Source: Ferruginibacter sp. (GTDB lineage: Bacteria; Bacteroidota; Bacteroidia; Chitinophagales; Chitinophagaceae). Taken from it: 6,314 nucleotides of DNA. The notes below the pieces were generated by a model that saw only the letters and a program-made list of their open reading frames with translations, was not told the origin of the DNA and searched no databases. Shown piece after piece: positions 1 to 6,314 of the stretch (position 1 is its first letter; each line of letters opens with the position of its first letter). The translations under genes and the position numbers were made by a program. Location: the NCBI GenBank assembly GCA_018057635.1, contig JAGPDJ010000159.1, forward strand, positions 1-6,314, given 5' to 3'.

Positions 1-748
1 CATTAACAGGAGCACTGGTACTGTAAATGGATATTTTTTTGGTTGTGGCATTGTAACACCATTCATTCTGAAGAGTCAAAGTTCTTACATCATTTTGAAT
101 GAAATAACCCCAGCCGGTTTGTATAGCGTCGCCACCATTGGTGAAGTTGACGGTATTACCGCTTGCCGATGTGATCGTATACTTATCCAGGATCCAGCGG
201 TATTTTCTTAAAACCACCTGGGCCCCTGTCCAGTTAATGGTTCCTGCATTTAAATTTGTTGCATCGGTAATACTGTTTCCGTTGGTTCCACCAATAGTCC
301 AGTAACCTGTTTTGGGCAACCTGCCCATGGCTGCGTTGGCGCCGTTTATAGAAATGACATTACATGAAGCGAGTGTTGAAACAGTGGAATTGCTTTCCCA
401 GATATTAGCAGCAATGTTAGTCCAGCCCGATACGGTTACAAATCCTGAAATAACCGGTTTTGCACCTGTTCCAAAAGCCCCGAACTTTATAGGGTTTGCA
501 GCTGTACCACTTTTACCAATGGTAATACTTCCATAAAATATTTCTCCTCTTTTAAACAAAATAGAGTCTCCGGCAACAAGTGTGCTGAAAACAGCATTTA
601 GTTTTGTGATCGTTTTCCAGGGAGTATTCGGATTCTGTGCTTGTGCAGATGTCCTTGAATCATCCCCGGAAACCGTGGAAAAATAATAGTTGGTTGCTTT
701 TGCCATACCACACAGGCATAGCATTGCTGCGAGTAAAATGGTCTTCAT
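1..748 (-). CDS. Secreted right-handed parallel beta-helix (pectate-lyase-fold) protein, N-terminal part
   Basis: An uninterrupted minus-strand frame begins at the ATG at 748 and stays open to the left edge, giving 249 residues of a longer protein. An in-frame TAA 12 nt upstream makes this ATG the first possible start. Residues 1-18 are a Sec signal peptide (MKTILLAAMLCLCGMAKA) with a likely signal peptidase I cut after AKA; there is no good lipobox. The mature start (YYFSTVSGDD, then PWKTITKLN at 43-51, GDSILFKRGEIFYG at 60-73, and a Gly/Asn-rich stretch with PIKFGAFGTGAKPVISGF at 86-103) is the usual opening of secreted beta-helix repeat proteins of Bacteroidota, which often act on or bind polysaccharides. 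Catalytic residues and any type IX secretion sorting domain would lie in the missing C-terminal part, so substrate and activity cannot be stated. It is transcribed divergently from polA. Confidence in the fold is good; in enzymatic function, low. Confidence 0.85.
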   Translation of the reverse strand, partial: MKTILLAAMLCLCGMAKATNYYFSTVSGDDSRTSAQAQNPNTPWKTITKLNAVFSTLVAGDSILFKRGEIFYGSITIGKSGTAANPIKFGAFGTGAKPVISGFVTVSGWTNIAANIWESNSTVSTLASCNVISINGANAAMGRLPKTGYWTIGGTNGNSITDATNLNAGTINWTGAQVVLRKYRWILDKYTITSASGNTVNFTNGGDAIQTGWGYFIQNDVRTLTLQNEWCYNATTKKISIYSTSAPVN

Positions 749-980
749 TGGATTTGAATTTTAATTGTGGTGTTTCTTTGGTTTTTTATAGTGTGTGATA
801 TGCCTTGCAATACTTTTCCTGCAGTTCATTCTGAATTACTTTTCAGAAAAAAGTATCGTACAACAAATCACTGGTTATTCATAGTTGCCTGGCGAAAATC
901 AATCCAGGTAAAATTGTTTAACAGGTGATAAAAGACATGCATCGCATGACTCCAAATGTGTAAGGGAAACAGCATGTTGA

Positions 981-1022
981 AATATCAACAAGCCTTTTGA
1001 TATTGATGCCTTAGGGGGGCAT
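981..1022. repeat. Two adjacent small inverted repeats
   Basis: The first is a perfect 8-bp inverted repeat, AATATCAA (981-988) and TTGATATT (997-1004), with an 8-nt loop. The second follows after one base: ATGCC (1006-1010) and GGCAT (1018-1022), with a G-rich loop containing a run of six G. Neither is followed by a T-run on either strand, so they do not look like terminators. Such a pair could be an operator or part of a structured transcript. Repeats this short also arise by chance in AT-rich DNA. Confidence 0.35.
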
Positions 1023-1185
1023 TGTTTGGCAGTTAGGGTGTTCCTTTGGTTTTTCATTTAGAGGTATTTTCTTGTGATATTGGTTTCAAAAACAACTTTA
1101 CGACTTTATTTAACGTGCATTTGCCGGAATTATTCTTTCTGTATAATAATTATTTTCAGGCAGAATGTACGCATCCGGTTAATAA

Positions 1186-1228
1186 AAACTGGCCGTTGAA
1201 AACTGATTATTGAAACTGGTTAAAAACT
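1186..1228. repeat. Degenerate short tandem repeat, unit about 13-14 bp
   Basis: Copies of AAACTG followed by six or seven bases and TTG stand in a row: AAACTGGCCGTTG (1186-1198), AAAACTGATTATTG (1199-1212), then AAACTGGTTA (from 1213) and a final AAACT (1224-1228). The ACTG cores are spaced 14 and 13 bp apart, with the last ACT 11 bp further. It could be repeated protein-binding sites or chance similarity in low-complexity DNA. Confidence 0.3.
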
Positions 1229-1434
1229 ACCCTTGTGAAGATTGGTTTTACATAAGACATTTGTGGATCTTACAAGAGGTGATTTTCAAAATCAAATTCT
1301 AAGCCATAAAAGTCAATTCTGATTATAATTTTACCAGATATTTGTGATTTTAAATTGCAAATCAACTACTTAATTAATTTCTGCATTAACATCTGATTAA
1401 CAATTCGTTTTTTCTAGAATTAAATTCACTGCTC

Positions 1435-1555
1435 AAAAAAATGCCCGGGTAAAAAATACAGACTTCAGCAAATCCTGTTGTAAAAAAATAAATACAATGC
1501 TGTACAATAATATTATAAAAAAGTAGTTTTCAAAAAAACAAGGATTACAAAAAAA
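1435..1555 (+). other. Cluster of A-tracts upstream of polA
   Basis: Six runs of six or seven A lie on the plus strand at 1435-1441, 1451-1456, 1482-1488, 1517-1522, 1532-1538 and 1549-1555. Centre-to-centre spacings are about 15, 32, 34, 16 and 17 bp, so they are not regularly phased with the helix. Runs like these can bend DNA or act as UP-type promoter elements. A regulatory role here is inference from position alone. Confidence 0.35.
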
Positions 1556-1610
1556 TGGAATAACTGTATATTCTAACCCCCAATATATTCAATAAGGTTA
1601 CTGAAACCAC

Positions 1611-1640
1611 ATAAGCCGTTCCAAAATAGGAATGGCTTAT
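1611..1640 (+). terminator. Strong hairpin before polA, terminator-like
   Basis: ATAAGCCGTTCC (1611-1622) and GGAATGGCTTAT (1629-1640) form a 12-bp stem with a 6-nt AAAATA loop; all pairs are Watson-Crick except one G-U when transcribed rightward. The next bases, ATATTTTATC, give only a weak U-rich tail. No gene lies upstream on this strand to be terminated, so it may end an unseen small RNA, act in the polA 5' leader, or insulate polA from upstream transcription. On the minus strand there is no T-run after it. The stem is certain; its role is not. Confidence 0.5.
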
Positions 1641-1705
1641 ATATTTTATCATGCCTGTTTTCAGCTTGCTTTGATTTAATATGCCATTTGTTTTACTTTT
1701 ACCCC

Positions 1706-4543
1706 ATGCAGAAAAAATTATTTCTATTAGATGCCTATGCACTTATATTCCGTGCATACTACGCACTCATTCGCAACCCACGCATTACCAGTAAAGGAAA
1801 AAATACAAATGCGCAGTTCGGTTTTACCAACACCATTATTGAATTATTAAACAACCAGAAGCCAACACATATGGCTGTATGCTTTGATACGCATGCGCCA
1901 ACAGAAAGGCATACAGATTTTGCTGATTATAAAGCCAATCGCCAGGAAACACCGGAAGATATCATATCTGCTGTTCCTGATATAAAAAGAATCATTGAAG
2001 GGCTTAACATACCTGTAATTGGTATTGATGGATATGAAGCAGATGATGTGATCGGTGCCCTGGCAAAACAGGCAGAAAAATCGGGCTATGAAGTTTTCAT
2101 GGTTACTCCCGACAAAGATTATGGACAGCTTGTATCAGAAAATATAAAGATTTACAAACCCGGATACCAGGGCGGAACCGTAGAAATCATGGGAACAGAA
2201 GAGGTTTGTGCAAAATGGGGAATCAAAAATGTAAGCCAGGTAATTGATATTCTTGGATTAATGGGTGATGCAGTAGATAATATTCCGGGCATTAAAGGTA
2301 TCGGAGAAAAAACAGCCGCAAAACTGCTTGCAGAATATGACACGCTGGAGAATATTTTAGCCAACGCAGAAAATATCAAAGGTTCCATAGGCGAAAAGAT
2401 CAAGGCAGGAAAAGATGCTGCCATCATGAGTAAAAAACTGGCTACCATCATTACCAATGTACCAACAACATTTCATGAAGAAGACTTCCGGGTAAAGGAA
2501 CTGAACAAAGAAGCACTGAAACAGGTATTTGAAGAACTGGAATTTAAAACACTGGGTAAACGGATTCTTGGGGAAGAGATACAGTTGGCTGTTGAATCAA
2601 AACAATCTATAACTGAAGGTGGCCAAATGGACCTTTTTGGTAACGCCCCGGCACCAGCACCTGAAAAAGCTGTTGCCAGCCAGCCAAATACTGACAGCAA
2701 CTGGGGTGAAAACATTGTAGCCGACAAAAACATAAACAACACTCCGCACCAATATATATTGACAGATAATCCTGCAGCTATAAAAGAATTAGTGAACGTT
2801 TTAAATAACCATGAAGAAATTTCTTTTGATACAGAAACAACCGGTGTTGATGCCAATATTGCCGAACTCGTTGGTTTAAGTTTTTCTGTTAAACCCAATG
2901 AAGGATATTATGTTCCTTGCCCAACAGATAAAACTGAATGCATTAAACTGTTGAACAATTTTAAGCAATTGTTTGACAATACAAACATTACCTGGATCGG
3001 TCAGAATATTAAATACGACCTGCTGATGCTGAAATGGTATGGCTTTGAATTAAAAGGAAACCTGTTTGATACCATGCTGGCACATTATGTAATTGAACCG
3101 GAAGGTAAACGCGGGATGGATGTTTTAAGTGCCAAATATTTAAGTTACGAAACCGTACATATTGAAGAGCTCATCGGAAAAAAAGGTAAGGGACAGGGGA
3201 ACATGAGAGATGTGGAACTGGTAAAAATAAAAGATTATGCTGCAGAAGATGCGGATGTTACCCTGCAGTTAAAAAACGTTTTCCTTCCGCAATTGAAAAC
3301 CAAAGCAGTTGAAAAGGTTTTTTATGAAGTTGAAAACCCATTGGTTAAAGTGCTTACCGCCATGGAATATGAGGGGATAAGAATTGATGTCGATTTTTTA
3401 AACCAGTATTCCAAAGAACTGGAAAAGGATGCAAAAACAGCCGAGGAAAGTGTATATGAGCAAGCTGGAGTGCGTTTCAACCTGTCATCGCCCAAACAAC
3501 TGGGAGAAGTTTTATTTGATAAAATGAAACTGAACGACAAAGCTAAAAAAACAAAAACAGGACAATACGCCACTGGAGAAGATGTATTACAAAAACTGGC
3601 CGTACAGCATAAAATATGTGATGACATCCTAACCTACCGCGAGCTGACCAAATTAAGGTCAACATATGTGGATGCATTGCCCCTGATGATCAATCCAAAA
3701 ACAGGCAGGGTACATACCAGTTACGCACAGGCCGTTGCAGTAACGGGAAGGCTTAGTAGCAATAATCCAAACCTGCAAAATATTCCCATCCGTACAGACA
3801 AAGGTAAAGAAATACGAAAAGCGTTTATCCCTGCTGATGACAACCACCTGTTGGTTTCGGCAGATTATTCGCAAATAGAATTGCGGATTGTTGCTGCTAT
3901 CAGTGCAGATGAAAACATGTGTGAAGCATTCCGTACCGGGAAAGATATTCATACAGCAACAGCTGCAAAGGTTTTTAATGTTGTAGAAACTGATGTTACC
4001 AAAGAAATGCGGTATAAAGCAAAAAGTGTGAATTTTGGGATCATTTACGGACAAGGTGCATTCGGGCTTGCAGAAAACCTGGGCATTCCCAGGAGCGAGG
4101 CAAAAGAGATCATTGATAATTACAAAAAACAATTCCCCAATATCCAGCGGTATATGGATGACACCATCAACTTTGCCAAAGAGAACGGTTATGTGCAAAC
4201 GCTGATGGGCCGCAAACGCTGGTTAAGCGATATCAATTCCTCCAATTTTACTGTGCGTGGCTTTGCCGAACGGAATGCCATCAATTCTCCCATACAGGGA
4301 ACAGCAGCCGATATGATCAAACTGGCCATGATTAAGATTCACCATGAATTTGAAAAAAATAAATTCAGGTCAAAAATGCTGCTGCAGGTTCATGATGAAT
4401 TGGTATTTGATGTTTTAAAATCTGAACTGGAACTTGTAAAACCGGTTATTCTGGATTGTATGCAGCATGCGCTGGCATTGCCAAACGATGTTCCTACCGA
4501 TGCAGAAATCGGTTCCGGCAGCAACTGGCTGGAAGCGCATTGA
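1706..4543 (+). CDS. polA: DNA polymerase I
   Basis: Family A DNA polymerase, 945 aa (E. coli: 928), which fills gaps, removes RNA primers and serves in excision repair. I chose the ATG at 1706 because MQKKLFLLDAY matches the family N-terminus; an in-frame TTG at 1688 would add six atypical residues. The 5' nuclease (about 1-295) keeps its acidic metal ligands: D9, D61, E111/D113/D114, D136/D138 and D188/D191 in GDAVDNIPG, followed by a helix-hairpin-helix. A Pro/Ala-rich linker (about 300-345) contains QMDLF at 307-311, resembling a sliding-clamp-binding motif. The 3'-5' exonuclease is intact: D375 and E377 (FDTET), D438 (QNIKYD), Y511 and D515 (YAAEDAD). The polymerase has motif A (D720, E725 in DYSQIE), motif B (R769, K773, F777, Y781) and motif C (H896-D897-E898). 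F777 is the Phe that disfavours dideoxynucleotides. The gene ends in tandem stops TGA TAA. The DsbA-like gene follows 33 bp later, suggesting co-transcription. Confidence 0.98.
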   Translation: MQKKLFLLDAYALIFRAYYALIRNPRITSKGKNTNAQFGFTNTIIELLNNQKPTHMAVCFDTHAPTERHTDFADYKANRQETPEDIISAVPDIKRIIEGLNIPVIGIDGYEADDVIGALAKQAEKSGYEVFMVTPDKDYGQLVSENIKIYKPGYQGGTVEIMGTEEVCAKWGIKNVSQVIDILGLMGDAVDNIPGIKGIGEKTAAKLLAEYDTLENILANAENIKGSIGEKIKAGKDAAIMSKKLATIITNVPTTFHEEDFRVKELNKEALKQVFEELEFKTLGKRILGEEIQLAVESKQSITEGGQMDLFGNAPAPAPEKAVASQPNTDSNWGENIVADKNINNTPHQYILTDNPAAIKELVNVLNNHEEISFDTETTGVDANIAELVGLSFSVKPNEGYYVPCPTDKTECIKLLNNFKQLFDNTNITWIGQNIKYDLLMLKWYGFELKGNLFDTMLAHYVIEPEGKRGMDVLSAKYLSYETVHIEELIGKKGKGQGNMRDVELVKIKDYAAEDADVTLQLKNVFLPQLKTKAVEKVFYEVENPLVKVLTAMEYEGIRIDVDFLNQYSKELEKDAKTAEESVYEQAGVRFNLSSPKQLGEVLFDKMKLNDKAKKTKTGQYATGEDVLQKLAVQHKICDDILTYRELTKLRSTYVDALPLMINPKTGRVHTSYAQAVAVTGRLSSNNPNLQNIPIRTDKGKEIRKAFIPADDNHLLVSADYSQIELRIVAAISADENMCEAFRTGKDIHTATAAKVFNVVETDVTKEMRYKAKSVNFGIIYGQGAFGLAENLGIPRSEAKEIIDNYKKQFPNIQRYMDDTINFAKENGYVQTLMGRKRWLSDINSSNFTVRGFAERNAINSPIQGTAADMIKLAMIKIHHEFEKNKFRSKMLLQVHDELVFDVLKSELELVKPVILDCMQHALALPNDVPTDAEIGSGSNWLEAH

Positions 4544-4576
4544 TAAGCCGATCATTTTATTGAGGATATTTGCAAC

Positions 4577-5227
4577 ATGAAAAAAACATTGTATTACTGC
4601 TATGATGCTTATTGTGGCTGGTGTTATGGTTTTAGCCCGGTTTTAAAAAAAATAGCGGAAACTTTTAAAGATTCACTTGATATAGAAGTACTCAGTGGTG
4701 GTATGATCATTGGTGAACAGGTGATGCCGATTGATAAAATTGCACCCTATATAAAATCTGCATATAAAAGAGTAGAAGAACTATCGGGTGTAAAATTCGG
4801 TGAAGATTATCTCTGGCATATCAATAACCCGGAACAAAGCGACTGGCAAATGAATTCTGAAAAGCCGGCTATTGCATTGTGCATATTCAAAGAATATTAT
4901 CCGCAACGACAGGTTGAATTTGCTTCAGACCTGCAATTTGCGCTGAACTATGAAGGCCGGGACCTTGACGATAATGAAGCTTACAGACACTTGTTGGAAA
5001 AATACAGCATACAACCCGAAGTGTTTTACGAAAAACTGCAAAGTGATGAATACAAAGAGCAGGCATACTATGAGTTTGCACTGTGTAAACAATTGGAGGT
5101 GAACGGCTTTCCTGCCCTGCTGCTGCAATTGAATGATTCAAAATTTTACCTGCTTGCAAGAGGTTTTACGGCTTATGAAGATGTAAAAGAAAGGATCGAA
5201 AAAGTACTCAGCGAACCACTCAAATAA
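4577..5227 (+). CDS. DsbA-family thiol oxidoreductase, cytoplasmic (COG3531-like)
   Basis: A 216-aa thioredoxin-fold protein. The first beta strand (KTLYYCYDAY) leads into the active site C13-G-W-C16, and the cis-proline loop is at P179 (GFPALL), the two hallmarks of DsbA-like oxidoreductases. Between them lies a helical insertion (about 45-165), as in DsbA, FrnE and the predicted disulfide isomerases of COG3531. The protein starts directly with the fold and has no signal peptide, so it should act in the cytoplasm; reduction or isomerisation of thiols, or glutathione-S-transferase-like chemistry, is more likely there than oxidative folding. The CxxC separates it from the related 2-hydroxychromene-2-carboxylate isomerases, which usually have Ser. 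An extra Cys (C8) sits five residues before the motif. GAGG stands 11 nt before the ATG, rather far for a Shine-Dalgarno. It lies 33 bp after polA and 63 bp before the lipoprotein gene. The substrate is unknown. Confidence 0.85.
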   Translation: MKKTLYYCYDAYCGWCYGFSPVLKKIAETFKDSLDIEVLSGGMIIGEQVMPIDKIAPYIKSAYKRVEELSGVKFGEDYLWHINNPEQSDWQMNSEKPAIALCIFKEYYPQRQVEFASDLQFALNYEGRDLDDNEAYRHLLEKYSIQPEVFYEKLQSDEYKEQAYYEFALCKQLEVNGFPALLLQLNDSKFYLLARGFTAYEDVKERIEKVLSEPLK

Positions 5228-5243
5228 AAATTTGTCATACTCA

Positions 5244-5272
5244 TTGAACAAAATAAGAAATATTGTAATTTG
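5244..5272 (+). promoter_or_regulatory. Weak candidate Bacteroidota-type promoter for the lipoprotein gene
   Basis: TTG at 5244-5246 is followed after 18 bp by GTAATTTG (5265-5272), which keeps the TTTG half of the TAnnTTTG -7 element but not its TA. It would place transcription start about 10-15 nt before the ATG at 5291, in the very AT-rich end of the spacer. The match is partial, and read-through from polA and the DsbA-like gene is an alternative. Confidence 0.3.
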
Positions 5273-5290
5273 TTTTAAAATTTTATAATT

Positions 5291-5953
5291 ATGAAACAAT
5301 TTACCTTAACAATCTGCTCAGCAGCTATCCTGTTTTTTTCCTGTAATGACAATACAGAGAAATCAGCTACAGTCATTGCTGATACATCCGCAACTGCTGA
5401 AAAAATGACAACGGCGGAATCTACCACTCCACCAGCTCCTCCTGATTCTGCTGCTATGATGAAAGCCTGGCAGGATTTCATGACACCGGGCGATAATCAT
5501 AAATGGCTGGAAAAATCAAATGGTACCTGGGAAGCTGAAGTGACCCAATGGATGGATCCTGCAGCACCGCCAACAAAAGCCAAAGCTGTAAATGTGCAGT
5601 CAAGTATGTTGGGTGGCAGGTATGTGATCAGCAAATTTACCAGTACCATGATGGGGCAACCAATGGAGGGAATGAGTACAACGGGATATGACAATGGTAA
5701 AAAAATGTTTGTCAGTACGTGGATTGATAATTTGGGTACAGGCATTGTACATATGAGCGGAAATGTGGATGCAGCCACCAACACATTGAATTTAAAAGGC
5801 CATCAGACCGACCCAATGACCGGTAAAGACAGTGAAATGCGGGAAGAAATGAAAATGATTGATGACAATACTTATACCATGACACTTTACGGTGCAGGCA
5901 TGGATGGAAAAGAAATGAAATTCATGGAAGGGACTTTTAAAAAGAAAAAATAA
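5291..5953 (+). CDS. Met-rich DUF1579-type lipoprotein
   Basis: A 220-aa lipoprotein of unknown function. Residues 1-17 form a short hydrophobic signal peptide ending in ILFFS, with the lipidated Cys at C18, so the mature protein should be membrane-anchored, either periplasmic or on the surface. A Thr/Ala/Pro-rich linker (about 22-53) tethers a domain (about 57-217) with the DUF1579 pattern: WLEKSNGTWEAEV (72-84), LGGRYVISKF (107-116), TGYDNGKKMFVSTWID (131-146), LKGHQTDPMTGK (168-179) and a final DGKEMKFMEGTFK. This family is predicted to form a lipocalin-like beta structure; no catalytic residues are known to me. Met makes up 21 of 220 residues, unusually high, and the protein ends in four Lys. 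No Shine-Dalgarno is visible before the ATG; the upstream bases are nearly all A and T. A terminator follows 18 bp after the stop. Confidence 0.85.
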   Translation: MKQFTLTICSAAILFFSCNDNTEKSATVIADTSATAEKMTTAESTTPPAPPDSAAMMKAWQDFMTPGDNHKWLEKSNGTWEAEVTQWMDPAAPPTKAKAVNVQSSMLGGRYVISKFTSTMMGQPMEGMSTTGYDNGKKMFVSTWIDNLGTGIVHMSGNVDAATNTLNLKGHQTDPMTGKDSEMREEMKMIDDNTYTMTLYGAGMDGKEMKFMEGTFKKKK

Positions 5954-5971
5954 TTAATACCAGTTTCCATG

Positions 5972-6001
5972 AAATGCCTCGGTTTAACGGGGCATTTTTT
6001 T
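5972..6001 (+). terminator. Rho-independent terminator after the lipoprotein gene
   Basis: AAATGCCTCG (5972-5981) and CGGGGCATTT (5988-5997) form a 10-bp stem with one G-U pair and a 6-nt GTTTAA loop. A run of seven T (5995-6001) overlaps the base of the stem. It lies 18 bp after the lipoprotein stop and should end that transcript. Confidence 0.9.
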
Positions 6002-6024
6002 AACCTGAAAAATCGTTTTAAATT

Positions 6025-6314
6025 ATGCATACCGGTAAACACTACTCCTTCAAAGAAGTGATCGTCTGGACCAGGCGTGATATTTATTTCCTGGTTATTG
6101 TAGCGGCTATCCCTACCAGTTGTTATATATTGCTTGACTGGAAATGGCTGGCATTACCCTGGCTTCCGGTAGCCTTGCTTGGTACCGCTGTGGCGTTTAT
6201 TGTTGGGTTTAAGAACAATGCCAGCTACGACAGGATGTGGGAAGCCAGGCGCATCTGGGGCTCCATTGTAAATGCCAGCAGGGGCTGGGGAATTATGGTG
6301 AAAGATTATATAAC
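6025..6314 (+). CDS. Bestrophin-family anion/cation channel, N-terminal part
   Basis: The frame from the ATG at 6025 is open to the right edge, giving 96 full codons of a protein that in this family is usually about 300 aa. The opening (HYSFKEVIVWTRRDI), a first membrane segment (about 20-37), a second (about 42-62) and the motif GFKNNASYDRMWEARRIWGSIVNASR (61-86) are characteristic of bacterial bestrophin homologues (formerly UPF0187). These are pentameric inner-membrane ion channels; the characterised Klebsiella member is cation-selective, while animal bestrophins carry chloride. The end of the second segment forms the pore neck in known structures. The gene begins 23 bp after a strong terminator, so it needs its own promoter or read-through; I see no clear promoter in that gap. 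Selectivity cannot be judged from this part. Confidence 0.9.
   Translation, partial: MHTGKHYSFKEVIVWTRRDIYFLVIVAAIPTSCYILLDWKWLALPWLPVALLGTAVAFIVGFKNNASYDRMWEARRIWGSIVNASRGWGIMVKDYI

Larger units (their letters stand above)
749..1705. other. Long AT-rich divergent intergenic region, no gene seen
   Basis: This 957-bp spacer separates two divergent genes, so it should carry the promoters of both. Neither strand has a reading frame with protein-like composition. No tRNA, known riboswitch or transposon end was recognised. I looked for the Bacteroidota promoter pattern (TTG, about 20 bp, TAnnTTTG) and found no convincing match for either flanking gene. What can be seen is two small hairpins at 981-1022, a degenerate repeat at 1186-1228, A-tracts at 1435-1555 and a strong hairpin at 1611-1640, each listed separately. 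A small RNA gene is possible but unproven. Confidence 0.7.

Noticed and set aside
312..536. Plus-strand open frame of 74 codons
   Set aside because: It lies opposite the well-supported beta-helix gene and has no family character; it is a shadow.
695..748. Lipoprotein signal in the beta-helix protein (Cys at residues 11 and 13)
   Set aside because: Residues before these Cys do not form a lipobox, and AKA gives a good signal peptidase I site.
1688..1705. TTG start adding six residues to PolA
   Set aside because: The added residues FYFYP are not part of the family, and the ATG at 1706 gives the expected N-terminus.
1545..1742. Minus-strand open frame of 65 codons across the spacer and the polA start
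   Set aside because: It runs through the 1611-1640 hairpin and into polA, and its low-complexity protein resembles nothing known to me.
3659..4198. Minus-strand open frame of 179 codons inside polA
   Set aside because: It lies antisense to the polymerase catalytic core and is Cys- and Ile-rich as expected for a shadow; no recognisable domain.
4540..4572. Possible promoter for the DsbA-like gene (TTG at 4540, GATATTTG at 4565)
   Set aside because: The -7 element fits seven of eight positions, but it would start transcription at or after the ATG at 4577, and the spacer of 22 bp is long.
1..6314. Mobile element, CRISPR array, tRNA, rRNA or defence island
   Set aside because: No transposase, integrase, terminal repeats, regular spacer array, or structural RNA signature was seen; the genes are housekeeping and envelope types.

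Overview
The window looks like a chromosomal segment of a Bacteroidota bacterium, probably near the Chitinophagaceae. The clues are AT-rich spacers, starts with little or no Shine-Dalgarno sequence, a secreted right-handed beta-helix protein and a DUF1579-type lipoprotein of a kind common in that phylum, and the character of the DNA polymerase I. The assignment rests on recognised protein character, not on a search.

Layout. Positions 1-748 (minus strand) hold the N-terminal 249 residues of a secreted parallel beta-helix (pectate-lyase-fold) protein that runs off the left edge. Positions 749-1705 are a 957-bp divergent spacer in which I find no convincing gene. It holds small inverted repeats, a degenerate three-copy repeat, a cluster of A-tracts and a strong 12-bp hairpin about 65 bp before the next gene. 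From 1706 onward everything is on the plus strand: polA (DNA polymerase I, 945 aa, all three enzymatic centres intact), a cytoplasmic DsbA-like CGWC oxidoreductase (216 aa, 33 bp after polA), a Met-rich DUF1579-type lipoprotein (220 aa), a clear Rho-independent terminator, and the first 96 codons of a bestrophin-family channel cut by the right edge.

Functionally, polA and the DsbA-like gene are probably co-transcribed, but nothing in the sequence ties their activities together. The lipoprotein may have its own weak promoter, and its transcript should end at the terminator at 5972-6001. The bestrophin gene starts only 23 bp beyond that terminator. This is mostly ordinary housekeeping and envelope sequence. 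I found no mobile element, CRISPR array, rRNA or tRNA, and no convincing new multi-gene system. The items most worth a second look are a QMDLF clamp-binding-like motif in the PolA interdomain linker, the structured long spacer before polA, and the Met-rich lipoprotein.
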